DNA of 64,000 nucleotides from Tetracentron sinense (Eukaryota; Streptophyta; Magnoliopsida; Trochodendrales; Trochodendraceae): assembly GCA_015143295.1 (NCBI GenBank), contig CM026568.1:36712441-36776440 (forward strand). Direction: 5' to 3'. The notes beneath the pieces were generated by a model. It ran no database searches. It saw only the letters and a list, made by a program, of their open reading frames with translations, and was not told where the DNA came from. Positions within the stretch are counted from its first letter, which is position 1. The number at the start of each line of letters is the position of its first letter. Both the position numbers and the translations under genes were made by a program. Below, piece after piece: positions 13,376 to 25,300 of the stretch.

Positions 13376-14184
13376 CTGGGCGCTTACCCCATTGGTAGCC
13401 TATTACTAGTACAAGGTCTTTTCTACATAGGCGCTTAATATAGGCAGTCCTATTCCCAGTAAGATCTTTCCATCCGTCCATCTGGGTGCTTACCTTACAA
13501 GCAGCCTTGTTCCAGTGGATGATCTTTCTATCTGTGCGCTTACCTTACAGGCAACCCTATTCCCAGTAGAGGATCTTTCCATCTATCCATCTGGGCACTT
13601 ACCTTACATGCAACCCTGTTCCCAGTGGAGGATCTTTCCATCGGTTCATCTGGGCGCTTACCTTATAGGCAGCCCTTGTAGAGACCCGAATCTTTTTCAT
13701 ATTTTTATTGCATTGCATTAGGGGTATTATAGTCCTTGTAATGTTTTAATGTTTATTGTATTGTATATCTAATGGGTGTAGTGTGATTAAGGTTTAATCA
13801 AACTTCTAGTTCAGGAATGTCATATCACACTCTAAACTTTAGGAAGCTCCAGTTTTGGCACCATTTATTGGAATTAAGTGATTCTTGAACCATTAGAAAG
13901 GTATTGAAACCCTCTTCGAGGTTCATGTTTAATGTTTTCCCATATATTTAGTCTAAGCTAAGTTAAAAGGCGGGTTTTCCAATGTCTTGTCTGATGGAAT
14001 TGCAGATCAATCAACTTTGGAGAGTTTTTGGTCTATAAATAAAGTAGAATTTAGAAATTCGAAAATGCTAGAAATACTCGTTTTCGAAAGACGAATCCAA
14101 CGCAAGTTGAATCGTCGAAATCCGACAAACGAGTCAAAAGTTATGGCCAAAACCGTATAATGGGTCAGAAATCTACAAAACACC

Positions 14185-14400
14185 AATCGCTAGCGATTGA
14201 TCGGTTCACAACTGATCGCTCGGTCAGAAGTAGCGATCGATCGGTCCAAAACTGATCAATTGGTATCTATCGACTGGTCCAAAATTTTGTATGAGAAAAA
14301 TTTTCAGAGAGTGTTTTTGACCGATCGCTCGGTCATAAACACCGGTCGATTGGTAGACGACCAATCGCTCGGTCATAACCACCGATCGCTCGGTCTTTCG
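14185..14400. repeat. GATCGCTCGGTC-type palindromic array in LTR A
   Basis: About nine degenerate copies of GATCGCTCGGTC or its near inverse GACCGATCG, often as inverted pairs, end about 60 bp before the TATA box CTATAAATA at 14458-14466. It replaces the CGATCGATCG array found at the same position in LTR C. Confidence 0.75.
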
Positions 14401-14457
14401 TGATTTTGCAGAATTTTAGTAAGGGCTTTTTGGTCTTTTGATTCTCAGACCTTGGGG

Positions 14458-14466
14458 CTATAAATA
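14458..14466 (+). promoter_or_regulatory. TATA box of LTR A
   Basis: CTATAAATA is followed by a GGGATCC leader and a long purine-rich stretch. Its place in the LTR, about 780 bp from the left end, fits a U3 promoter with transcription start roughly 30 bp downstream. Confidence 0.55.
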
Positions 14467-17400
14467 GGGATCCTATTTCGAGGTATTAGAATACTCTACC
14501 TATTTCTAACCTAATTTAGCAAAAAGGAAGAGAAAACTTAGGGTTTTGAGAGAGGGATTTCTTGAGGAAAAAGGATATAGCTTGGATATTACAAGGAGAG
14601 CTTGGAAAGCTTCCCCAAATCGTCTCGGGAGCGTTTTGAATCCAAATGAAGGATTCCTATGGTCGATATACTATCCTAATTAACTCTATTTTTAATGTTT
14701 TGTGAATGTTAATATGATAGAAATGATAGAATAGAGATTAGATGCATTTTTCCAAATTTTCAATTAAGTAAGCTAATTATGGATGGAAATATGGATTAGA
14801 ATGTGGATAGAATGTATGGAGGATGAGAAATGTATGGAGGATGTGATTAATATGTGGATGTGAATGGTGAATTGATTGTATGGATGAATTATGGTTTGAT
14901 GAATGCTTGAAAATGTAGAAGGGCAATGGATTCATATTATGCGTACTCAAGGTGTTTGTGGAAATGATTGAGAGGATAAATGCTATTATACTCTTATGAA
15001 ATTGTGGTAAATTGATTTTGAGTTGTGCTATAAATTACGATAAGATATGTATATGTGATTGTTTGATAAGTATGCCTAATTACTTGCATGGAAGTTGATA
15101 GTCGGGAAGGTAAGAACTTAGAGGAAAATCTCTCGAACCGGGAATTCTCTAACTATTTAGTATGAGACAGTATAGTGGAGTTTCCATGGTGGGAGATCGG
15201 AATCTAAGCAATTACCAACTCGAATGTTAATTTCGACACTTAAGCACATATGCACGTGTATGTTAAGATAAGAGTCTCACAAGTCACACATGTGGATCAC
15301 AAGCATGAGCATGACATACGTATGACATTCTAAATAAGCATAAGCATGACATGGTCCGTATCCGTCAAGAACGGCATATCAATTACATTTGATTCATAGA
15401 CATGGTCCGTATCCGCTAAGAACGGCATGTCGACCATTTCATTCTTAAGCATGGTCCATATCCGCCAAGAGCGGCATGCTAACCATATGATTTCTTAGAC
15501 ATGGTCCGTATACGCCAAGAACGGCATGTCACATCATTGTATGATCTGAATAAGTGCATAAGCATAAGCATCTCACAAGCATGCGGTTTTATAAGCATAA
15601 GCAACTCATAAGTGTATTGTCTTCCAAGTCTAAGATTCTTACAAGTACACGAGTCAAGGTGATTATATGATGTATATGCGCACACGTTATTCCGCACTCT
15701 GATTATGTTATTATGCTATTAGATATGTTTCTAACTAAGTGCAGGTATATTATTATTGGTGGTTGGATTTTATATACACTGAGTACCTTTGTACTCAGCC
15801 GGACTTTTGTCTTGGCAGGTTTAGAGCAGGGGTACACGGCGGAGCCGTGGATTGAGGAAGCTTACATCGAGGAAGCAAGAGAAGGTGAGCCTTCCGAGGA
15901 AGGAGCCGGAGGCTTGGGTGTCTATACCTATTAGTTTATGTTTAGTTTAGTTGAGAGAGTTTTGTAATAAACTTTTAGAGGATGTTGCTCAGTAGACTTT
16001 TATAGTTGTATTTTTCAGACCTTTTGGTTTATAGTGAGTTGTATATGTTTACCGTAGACTTGTGCTATTTGATTATAGTTGATATATCGAAATTTTGTTA
16101 TTCTCATTTTTGGAGACTCGTGTAGTAACCTTGTATGCATGGTTTTTAAGCAGGTTAAGAAAATGTGACGATTCCAAAGTCCTATTTTAGCCTTGTAGGA
16201 TTTTGGGATCATTACAGCCCTGTTCCCAGTGGATGATCTTTTCATCTAATCATCTGAGTGCTTACCTTATAGGTAACCCTATTCCCAGTGGATGAAATTT
16301 ATTTTTTAGCAAGAACTTCGTCATATCCATTTTCCCTTACATGAACCATATTTCATGGAAACATTCAAATGTACGTATTTTACAGAGTATTCATACTACT
16401 AATGATTTCATAATCATACTCAATAATCCATAATTCTGAATTTAAGCAAAATCATTATAGTAGATATTCACTCACCCGATCTGAGTGCAAAGCGAACCTA
16501 GTTGGCACCGGAGCTCCTCAGGTCAAGTTTTAGTAGTTAGTCCCCGCCTAAGATATACAATAATGCATTAGCTACGCACCAAACATTCATGCTAACTCAT
16601 GACATGCATTAAATTCTCTTGAATTTTCATAAAATCTCCATTTATGTTAGAGACTCAAAAATCCTTTACGCATCATAAAAACAAACAAACTCAATCTTAA
16701 TTATAAGCGAAAAGGCTCTAAAAATTTTTAAACATGAAAAGACGTCATTTTAAATGATAGAAATCTATCAAATAATTTACAAATTTAAAGTCTAAACCTC
16801 AAGCGAGAACCACATGGGCAATTCATACTTTATGATCTAACTTTACAAGAATTCATTTAAAACCATAGGTAGAGCATTTTTCTAAAATTTCCATAATATC
16901 CTCAATAATTTGAAACTATCAAAATAAACGTGTAAAATTTTATAAAAATCATTTCTCACCCTATTATACACTCAATTAAACATTTATCAAAATAATTTTA
17001 CCAAAGTAACTGATTAACCATAAAAGCTCCAAATTTGTGGTTTTAACATAACCCTTGTTTTTACCCATTTTAAATTTACAACATTTTACTTCAAGATAAT
17101 AAGTTCTCAGCATTACCACACCCCAAGGAAAAGTTTAGATGCAAGAGATTAAGTGAATCCATGCTTATATCATGAAACCCAAGCTTTACTTGTACTGAAC
17201 TATGATTTCTCGAAAATGGAAATGAATAACTTTGGGTGGAGAAACTTACCCATTAAATGCGTGTTTTAGCTTCTAAATGACTCTCCAAAGTTTGTCTTTG
17301 ATGAAGGTTGAAGAAAAACCAAGAAAAATGGGGTTTGTAGAGGTTTTAAAGTGGGGTTTTGGCCCAAATTAGGGCTGGCTGGCAGTAGGCTGACCGGCGG

Positions 17401-17973
17401 CAGCTATGGTTGGTGGTGGTGCTGGATGGTGGTGCTGGATGCTGCTAGAGGTGGTCGGGTCTTGGAGTGAGAAGGAAGAAAATGAGAGAAAGAAGAGGAA
17501 GAGGAAGAGGAAGAGGAAGGGAACTCACGTTCTCTTCTTATTCCCTTCCTAAGTGGCACAAAAGACTAATTTGTCTTCTAGTGGTTTTAGAGTCTTTCAT
17601 GATCCAAAGGCAATTTTGGGAAAAAAAAATTTGGGCTCAAATTCAAATAATTAATTTCATTTTATTTATTTATTTTTATTTTTTTATAAAACATATTCTT
17701 ACTTTAAATACAGAAAATGTTAGAATTTCCCCTATTCCTTGGACTCGGGTGTTACACTTTTTTCTACCCGATCATGGTAGGTTATGTTGGACTTATTTAA
17801 GTTGTTCAGGATGGGTTGAATTGTATATGTCAGAAGAATTTTATAGTTGTTATTTTGGAAAAATGATCTTTTAGTTTTACCTTATTACTATTGAAGTCAA
17901 GCAGTGATAAGTAATGTAGCGGACCCAAAGTCCCATTATGTCCAATGTGGGGTTTTGGGGTCGTTACACATAT

Positions 17974-19016
17974 AAAGTGGAGGGTCAGACCAGCTTGGTG
18001 CTTGCTATAGCCCAACTCTCAAGTAAGAGGTTCCTTCAAAATTAGGCTAGACTCGGCCCGGCCTTAGGGCCTTAAAGAAGAAAGAAATGCCTATCTTGCG
18101 GACTTTAAAGGGGCGGGCTGTGCCCCTTCATCAAAGGGCATTCAAATACAACTAATGCTACCATCATCATCACTTCCACAACCATCTCCACTTGCCACCA
18201 CCACCATTGTTACTATTGTCGCCACCATCACTGACGCTGCTGCGACCACCACCACCGCCACAATCACCTTTCAATACCACCCGCGTCGACTATACCATAG
18301 TCGCCACACTCTATTAATGTTTTTTTCCTTTCATGACAACCAAACAAGAGTGAAAAATTTATTTTGCCCGCTTTTTTCTTCATTTTTTTTAAAATAAATT
18401 TATTGGCAACAAAACTTGTAGATACAATTTTGTTTTTTTTGAGACTCTTATAGTGGATGCAACACCTGACGCCATCACCTCTTCAACGGGTTAATAAACA
18501 GAAATTTCAAAATGAGGAATTTATGTTTGATTCCATATCTCAAGGAAACATGTGAAAGTGGCGACATTCATTGCTGCCAAAATATGGGGATAGCATTTCT
18601 CATAGATTGGGATAGTCAATTATCTAATTGCATTATTTGACCACCGTGATTTATTAATTTATGGTATCTTAATACGGTTAGCCCGCAACCTTGGTTAACT
18701 GGCTTAGTACGAGACTATTTAACATCATTCCTCGAGAACTATTTTCTTTATTATCGGGTACAAAAAAATATATCAACATGATCGACAACTTATTTTTTAA
18801 TAATTTCATTTTTTTGCACATTTTGAACATAATAACAAAAGACACTTCTAAAATTAAATTTGAGAAACACTCTTAAAATAAAATGAGATAAGCGTGAAAA
18901 TAGGTGAGATAGATGGGACATAATAAAGATTGGGATATTTGATGACACTTATAAATGTGTTGATAAATATAATCATATTTAATGCCTATAATAATATATT
19001 TTTTATTTAAACCTAA
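17974..19016. other. Noncoding DNA right of the LTR nest
   Basis: Holds a GGCCC-rich stretch (18045-18130), an ACC/CAC-rich low-complexity stretch (18160-18265) that gives a threonine-rich spurious frame, and AT-rich DNA. No gene is seen. Confidence 0.55.
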
Positions 19017-19938
19017 TTATATTAGGGTGGTGCTACACGCACCCCAACTTCTACTGATGTACACAATTTTTTTTAAAATTAATTGAATATAAAAGATTAA
19101 ATTGGCTTCCTATCCTTCCTTGCCTCTTGTCCTTCTTCCTTACCCGTTCATTTGACAAAATCCCCTGTTATTAACCCCAACGAACCTCTCCCCTCCAAAA
19201 TATATATATATATCTCATATTTTAGGTTAATTGTGAGGGTAAGTGACTATTGTGATGGATCTGAGAACACCCAAACTAGTGGCGATGAACTTCTTCGATG
19301 TCCTTGGATTGGGGGTATATTTCAGCAATTCAACTCTCTCTCTCTCTTCATAATTTATCAAATTGTACAAGCTGATAACTGGATATATACACACCTTAAT
19401 ATCAAAGCAACCCAAATGGATTAACATCTCCACTAGCTTGGATTCAAGTGTTACAAATGTGAGGACTTCGAGTCCTCTCTCTAGTCCCGCTCTTCGAATT
19501 AAGCAAATATTTTTCACTTGCCCTTTTTAAAAATATTTTGCAGGAAACAATTGGGACTAAGAGTGTGTTTGCCAGCCAATATGTGGTTCAACGCAATGCC
19601 GGTGCTGGAGAGGACTTTTTGAACGCAATGCCGGTGCTGGAGAGGACTTTTTGGATCGACATTGAAATTCGATTCATGACGCTGTAGGCAGAGATGGAGA
19701 CGAGGTCACGATAATTCATCTTAACCAGGGCGGAGCTTATAGAGAGAATGAGAGGAGTTATGGGGTTCTGAGCAATTGAAAGAGAGATAAGAGCTATGAG
19801 ATTTTTGGTCGGGAGATGATGGGTAAAGAAGGAGAAGAGAGCCGGGAAGGATAAGAGGGTAGCTTGGTCTTTTTCTTTGTTTACTTGATTTTTTTTCTTT
19901 ATTTAAAATTTGGTGTGAGCGTAGCACCACTCTAATAT
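19017..19938. mobile_element. DNA transposon-like element with about 25-bp TIRs
   Basis: The left end reads attagggtggtgctacacg and the right end, in reverse complement, attagagtggtgctacgct: terminal inverted repeats of about 25 bp with a few mismatches. The element is about 0.92 kb and has no transposase. Inside is a perfect 32-bp tandem duplication (19590-19653). The flanking bases are AT-rich and themselves inverted, so I cannot call a target duplication or superfamily. Confidence 0.55.
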
Positions 19939-19984
19939 AATTTTTCTTGGTTGTGTGTTGTGCAATGTTCTATATACAACGGTG

Positions 19985-20132
19985 ATAGGGTACATGGTTA
20001 TCTATTTGCAAACCTAAGGTTGGATCTCATTGGTCCACACCCCCTCTTAAATACTCACCTACTCATTGATCCAGTGGGGATTGGACCAATGAGGTCCAAC
20101 GTTTGCAAATGGATATCCATCACTGCTCTTCT
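19985..20132. mobile_element. Small palindromic MITE
   Basis: Two arms of about 45 bp in inverted orientation share tatttgcaaac and tctcattggtcca, with a short middle. The whole unit is under 150 bp. No coding. Part of the arm phrase also occurs near 9570-9590. Confidence 0.5.
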
Positions 20133-20540
20133 TAATCTTTACTATTATAATGCAAGAGGCATGCGTAGATATTTTCCAAAATTACCTTTATATACAAAAC
20201 AAAATATTGATTTAATGTTTTATTTTAATTCCCAAACTACCCTTGTCTTTGATTTAATGTTTTAATTTAATTCCTAATCTACCCCTTGCCATCTATCAAT
20301 TTAGAATCATAGCCAATCGCGATTGACCTCGGGAAGAGTTCAATCACACCCGTGGGTTACATGCCCCTTTTAATTCCTATCAACTGTGGTTAACTCCTTC
20401 CCCTCGCTCTCACATGCATTGCATATGCCACTAGCGAGTTCAATCGGGTGTCGTTAACTCCTTCCCCTCGCTCTCACGTGCATCACACGTGCCATATATC
20501 ATTGGGACCAGTGTACACGCATTCCGCGCCATATATCATT

Positions 20541-20885
20541 TGATGGAGTCAAATCCTCTACGGTGATAACTGGATTTGGCAAATCCGGTTATCACCCCTA
20601 GAGGTCACCACGTGTCTCCTTAGACACCCCTTAACCGTGGGTAAGGTTCACCCACCCATTTTTGGTTTTTTTTTCAAATATTAATTCTTTTTTTAAAATT
20701 AAAAACAGTTTTTTAATTTTAATTAATTAAAAAAAAAAACCAAAAATGGGTGGGTGAACCCTAGGGGTGGGTGAACCTTACCCACGGTTAAGGGGTGTCG
20801 AAGGAGACACGTGGTGACCTCCAGGGGTGATAACCAACCGGATTTGCCAAATCCGGTTATCACCGGAGATGATTTGGCTCCATCA
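20541..20885. mobile_element. Foldback element with arms of about 150 bp
   Basis: The left half, beginning tgatggagtcaaatcctct, is repeated in inverted order in the right half, ending gatttggctccatca. Both arms contain ggtgataac, caaatccggttatcac, gaggtcaccacgtgtct, cttaaccgtgggtaaggttc and cacccacccatttttgg. Only an AT-rich middle separates them, so a transcript would fold into one long hairpin. Arm mismatches are few. The bases just outside (atcatt on the left, ttcatt on the right) are a weak target-duplication candidate. Long arms suggest a Mutator-like or foldback MITE; the superfamily is inference. Confidence 0.7.
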
Positions 20886-21089
20886 TTCATTTGTGTATGT
20901 CAAACACCTAGTTTACAGATCGACCCATCTGTTTTAACCCCGGTTACTTTGGTAAGCAAGTGGGCATATATATATATATATATATATATCAACACACTCG
21001 TTTCAAGGGATGCCTCGATGCGAGATTCTGTTAACAAAATGTGTGTGATAACTGTAAACCCTACCACATGATATGTGGCCTTTCTGTTA

Positions 21090-21187
21090 GAAGAATCGAT
21101 CAAGAACTTCGTCAAAACTTCAAAAGCAAAAACATCTTACAATTTATAGAAGAGTAAAGAAAGTCCATCGACTCGATCTACAGACAG
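21090..21187 (+). other. Possible 5' UTR exon of the otubain gene
   Basis: The first coding exon of the otubain gene is preceded by a good acceptor (cctcag at 29409-29414) a few bases before its ATG, so an upstream noncoding exon is likely. A purine-rich, gene-like stretch with the donor ACAGACAG|GTATTAG at about 21187 is one candidate. Its position would place the gypsy element in a 5' UTR intron. This is inference; no transcript evidence is available. Confidence 0.25.
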
Positions 21188-21676
21188 GTATTAGTTTGTG
21201 TTTTTTTTTGGTTGAATTAAAAAGAGAGTTTGGAGCTGGATTTGTAACGTTTCTTTCTTTTTGGTTGGAGGGTTTGACATGGTTCTGAATGGAAGTGTTT
21301 ACGAGTTTTGATGGAAGTTCTGATCTGCAAATCCATGATTCTATGAGTTTCTAGGGTTTGTTTTTAACATTTTATTTTTCAAGATGCCAGGATTTTATCT
21401 AACTGAACGAAGCCAGGTTGACAATAATGAAGTAATTGGTTCAGTGGTCTATGAAATGAAATTAATGTGAACTATAGTGGATTCTCATTTGAAGGAAAAG
21501 AAAACTTGAAATGAGTTTTAATCAATTTTAAGGGAAGCCCTTAGTGCGTGAAGCACGGCCATTTTAACGCAAAGCACTCTTTATTCACTTAAGAAAATGA
21601 AAGCCTATACTGAAGCACAGAGATGATGTTTATAATTTCAAGTTTAGTGTGTATATTATTTCAATATATAATTTAA

Positions 21677-21980
21677 TGATAGGATTCTTGAACCTTCCCC
21701 CATTGGCGATTCTCGAACCTTCCCCTATTGGCGATTCTCGAACCTTCCCCTTGGTTACTATGATTTCCTATTTCCATATTTAGCTTGATTTCTATTTCCA
21801 TATTTAGTTTGATTTTCTCCTATAAAAAGATGTAGATGCCGTATGGCTAGATCATGAAGGAAAATCATCTTTGCTTGAAGCAAATATTGGAGGCCCGATC
21901 CCCTCGAAGTGATCATCCCCCTTCTCTATTTTCTTGTTCTATTTCCTGATTCTCTTGATGGAATCCCTTGGATCCTATCA
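21677..21980 (+). repeat. 5' LTR of the gypsy element
   Basis: 304 bp, against 256 bp for the 3' LTR. The 48-bp excess comes from two short internal duplications: an extra copy of the ggcgattctcgaacc unit near the left end and a duplicated ttgatttctatttccatat unit. A TATAAAAAG box lies at 21821-21829. Confidence 0.92.
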
Positions 21981-21982
21981 TC

Positions 21983-21993
21983 TGGTATCAGAG
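21983..21993 (+). other. Primer-binding site of the gypsy element
   Basis: TGGTATCAGAG, complementary to the 3' end of initiator methionine tRNA, starts two bases after the 5' LTR. Confidence 0.88.
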
Positions 21994-22336
21994 TAGTTGT
22001 CCGTTGGCTACAAATCCGTTCTTGGCGTGACCGTGGTTACTGGTTTTGGTGTTGCACGTATCTCTAATTGTGAAACCAGGTTTGGGTATTGTGCTAATCA
22101 CAGTTGGAGAAGATAAGGAGTGTTTGGGCTACTGGCTAAGCCCAATCTAGGTGTGTTCTAGTTCACCCGAATTCCAGTACAAGGATATTTTTGGTTTTAA
22201 GGCTTGTGCTATTGTATTCTTGATATTAGAATTAAACTGTTTGGGCTATTAGTCTATATTAATTTCTGTCCAGATTTTTTGATATTCTTGAATTAGCTTA
22301 TTCCTTGTAAGGACCAAAAAAAAAATAAAAAATTGT

Positions 22337-25300
22337 ATGCCCTACACACGGAACCAAAAGCAAGTGTTAGGAATTTCTGATTTAACAGCTTATTTAATGG
22401 CCACCGGTAGCACTCCGCCAGTCAAGAAACAAACTTCATTGGAGACACAGTTTGACTCGATGTTTTTAAAGCAGTTGAGGGAACTTATCACCCAGGTCAT
22501 TAAAGAAGAGTGCAGTGCGGGATCATCTTCACCTTGGACCCCACCTGCAGCACGTCATCACAATCAAAACTACAACCTTCCGCGCATGAAGTTGGACTTT
22601 CCTCGATGGGATGAAGACGATCCATCCGGTTGGGTGTTAGAGCGGAGCGATTTTTTCGTTTCCATGGGACACCGGAAGCTTCAAGAGTTGACAGTGCATC
22701 CATCCATCTTGAGGGTGAAGCCGTTTAATGGTATGATTGGTTCGAGGCAAGCCATGAGATACCCACTTGGGCAACATTTGTGGAAGGACTTCTTGTACGA
22801 TTCGGCCCCTCTGCATTTGAGGACGTCGACAGTGAACTAACTAAGATCTGACAAACCTCTTCCGTGAGTGAATACCAAAGCCGATTTGAGCGCTTAGCCA
22901 ACCGTGCCCAAGATTGGTCTGAGAGACAACTGATCGGTACATTCGTGGAGGGTCTTCGACCGGATATTAGGAGAGAAGTCAAGATTTACCGACCACGGAC
23001 CATAATAGCTGCATTTTCATTTGCAAGAGTACAGGAAGAAAAGCTTATTGAAGAAACACGCTGAACAACTCAGGCTTTCAGTAGGCCAGCCTCTGGTGGA
23101 AATGACTCTTCTTCAATGCCAACCCGGAAGAGTGCACGTTTGACCCAAGAAGAACTTAAAGAAAAAACAGCAAAAAAGCTTTGCTGGCATTGTGATGAAA
23201 AGTGGCAAAGAGGGCGCGTGTGCAAACAAGGGAAATTATTGATGATCGAGCCAATGGTGGAACAAATGGCGCTAGAAATGGACAGTGACGAGGCTGCACA
23301 AGAAGACGATGAACTTTTTGGTGGAGACGACGACGATGTGACTTACACTGTACATGCCTTGGCCGGCTACTCGAACCTGCAAACCATGAAGGTTAATGGT
23401 CTCCTTAAGCGCCAGCAAGTTATAGTATTGATTGACACCGGTAGCACTAATAACTTCCTTGATGAGAATTTGCTCAAAAATTCTCAATTCCAACAGAGGA
23501 TTGTGAGCTGTTTGACGTCACACTGGCTGATGGGGGTACCTTGACAGGCAAAAGTAAGTGCTCAAATGTTAAGTTGGCGGTGCAGGAGCTGCGAGCTGAT
23601 TTGTACTTCCTATCGCTTGGTGATTATGAGGTGGTTCTAGACATTGAATGGTTGAGGACTCTTGGCGATGTACTGTGGAATTTCTCCAAGCTAACCATGA
23701 AATTTACCTTGAATGGGAAAAGAGTGACATTCCGTGGAAGACGTGGTAATGTCACAACTGTTAGTAGCCATCGCATGAAACGCATTTTGAAGAAGACATG
23801 CAAGGGATACTTGCTACAATTGAGAAGTGAAACTACGACAATGCCTGAAGATTCCAGGTTAGCACTAGCACCATTATTATCAAAATTTTCTGATCTCTTT
23901 GCTGAACCCAACGGCCTTCCGCCTCAAAGGTCACATGATCACCGGATTCCCCTCTTGGCCGGGAGTGCACCAACCAATGTGCGACCGTACCGCTACCCTC
24001 ACTTTCAAAAAACAGAGATTGAAAGGATTGTGCAGGAAATGCGGGATGCTGGCCTTATCAGACATAGCTTTAATCCCTATTCTTCTCCGGTATTACTAGT
24101 ATGCAAAAAGGATGGATCCTGGCGAATGTGCGTGGACTATCGTGCTTTAAATAGTATTACTGTTAAAGATAAGTATCTTATTCGTGTGATAGATGAGTTA
24201 CTTGATGAATTGGGAGGAGCACAACACTTCTCTAAGCTGGATCTTCCCTTGGGTTACCATCAAATTCGAGTCCATGATGAAGATGTGCCAAAGACCGCCT
24301 TCCGAACTCATGATGGTCACTATAAATTTTTGGTGATGCCTTTTGGATTAACCAACGCGCCATCAACCTTTCAGAGTCTTATGAATGACATTTTTCGGCC
24401 ATATTTACGTAAGTTTGTTTTAATTTTCTTCGATGATATACTCATCTACAGCTCGTCTCTTGATGATCATTTATGTCATATGCGAGTTGTATTTTCTTTG
24501 CTTCGAAAACATTCTCTCTTTGTGAAGAAATCCAAGTGCAGTTTTGCAAGTCCCGGTGGTGGAATACCTTGGCCACATTGTCTCCAAAGACGGTGTCGCA
24601 GCGGACCCCTCTAAGATTCAAGCCATGGTAGATTGGCCAATTCCGAAGACAGTTAAAGCTTTACGAGACTTCTTGGGCTTGACAGACTATTATCGAAGTT
24701 TGTACGAGATTACGGTAAAATAAGTTCCCCATTAACGGCCTTACTCAAGAAGGAGGCCTTCCGATGGACTGAGGCCGCAAAAGAAGCTTTCACCAAGCTC
24801 AAGCATGCCATGACAATCACACCAGTGCTTGCCTTGCTAGATTTCACTAAAACTTTCATCATTGAGAGCGATGCTTCGGGGGTTGGTATCGGTGTTGTAC
24901 TTATGCAGGAGGATTGATCCCTTGCTTTTACCAGCAAGGCGTTGTCACCATTACACCTCAAAATGTCGGTCTATGACAAGGAGATGCTAGCTGTTGTCCA
25001 TGCTGTTACCAAATGACGACCTTACTTAATTGGCCATCGGTTCCAAATCCGAACTGATCATCGCAGCCTGAAATATTTGTTGGAACAAAGGATCTCTTCC
25101 ATGGAACAACAAAAGTGGGTAACCAAATTGCTCGGGTATGATTATGAAATTGTCTACAAGAAAAGGGTTGAGAATTTAGTGCCAGATGCACTCTCACGCA
25201 TCCCGGAGCAAGCTGAGCTCCATAGCATATCTACCCCCACATGGTCTACTCTTGAGTTCATCAAGGAGGAGCAACAACATGACCCTGAGCTTCAAAAGAT

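Larger units (their letters stand above)
13677..16216 (+). mobile_element. Solo LTR A, complete, with perfect TSD
   Basis: 2540 bp, starting TGTAGAGACCCG and ending GGATCATTACA. The target duplication GCCCT is perfect (13672-13676 and 16217-16221). It shares its start, the TATA region, the cctaatttagcaaa leader, a middle part with repeated catggtccgtatccg phrases, and the late block around gagccgtggattgaggaag with LTR C (compare 12260-12290), so A and C belong to one family. No gag or pol. The short frame at 15713-15934 lies in a block conserved with LTR C and is not evidence of a protein. A inserted into B after B had inserted into C. Confidence 0.88.
13376..16296. repeat. Minisatellite 2 of LTR B, split by LTR A
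   Basis: Units of about 60 bp share tgggcgcttaccttacagg, then caaccctgttcccagtgg, then aggatctttccatc. Copies run from 13376 to 13676 and resume at 16217-16296. Solo LTR A is inserted inside one unit and duplicated the bases GCCCT of that unit. Confidence 0.8.
12448..17756 (-). mobile_element. Solo LTR B, inserted in C and interrupted by A
   Basis: Plus-strand ends are TGTCACACCCC and GGGTGTTACA, so read on the minus strand it starts TGTAACACCCG and ends in CA. Flanking 5-mers are CTTTA (12443-12447) and CTTTT (17757-17761), a target duplication with one mismatch. Without solo LTR A and its duplicated 5 bp, B is about 2.76 kb. It has no coding frames. It carries two minisatellite blocks. TGTAACACCC starts are common in long LTRs of plant gypsy elements; the exact clade is inference. 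B sits in C in the opposite orientation. Confidence 0.75.
8361..17968 (+). mobile_element. Solo LTR C, interrupted by a Helitron and by solo LTR B
   Basis: The element starts TGTAGAGACCCG and ends GGGTCGTTACA. It is flanked by the perfect 5-bp target-site duplication CATAT (8356-8360 and 17969-17973). These are the signatures of an integrase-made LTR insertion. After removing the Helitron (9168-10970) and solo LTR B with its duplication (12448-17761), about 2.49 kb remains, close to the 2.54 kb of solo LTR A, which has the same left start and a similar right end. No gag or pol frames remain, so it is a solo LTR left by recombination or a non-autonomous element. Such long LTRs with a TGTARNGACCC-like start occur in plant gypsy (Tekay/Del-like) elements; that family placement is inference. 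The LTR pieces are 8361-9167, 10971-12447 and 17757-17968. Confidence 0.85.

Noticed and set aside
17467-17874. 135-aa plus-strand frame starting with an arginine/glycine-rich run
   Set aside because: It crosses the right boundary of solo LTR B into LTR C and starts in a purine-rich simple repeat; the frame is a chance product.
22500-25200. Minus-strand frames within the gypsy element
   Set aside because: Shadows of the plus-strand gag-pol, which has all expected motifs in order.
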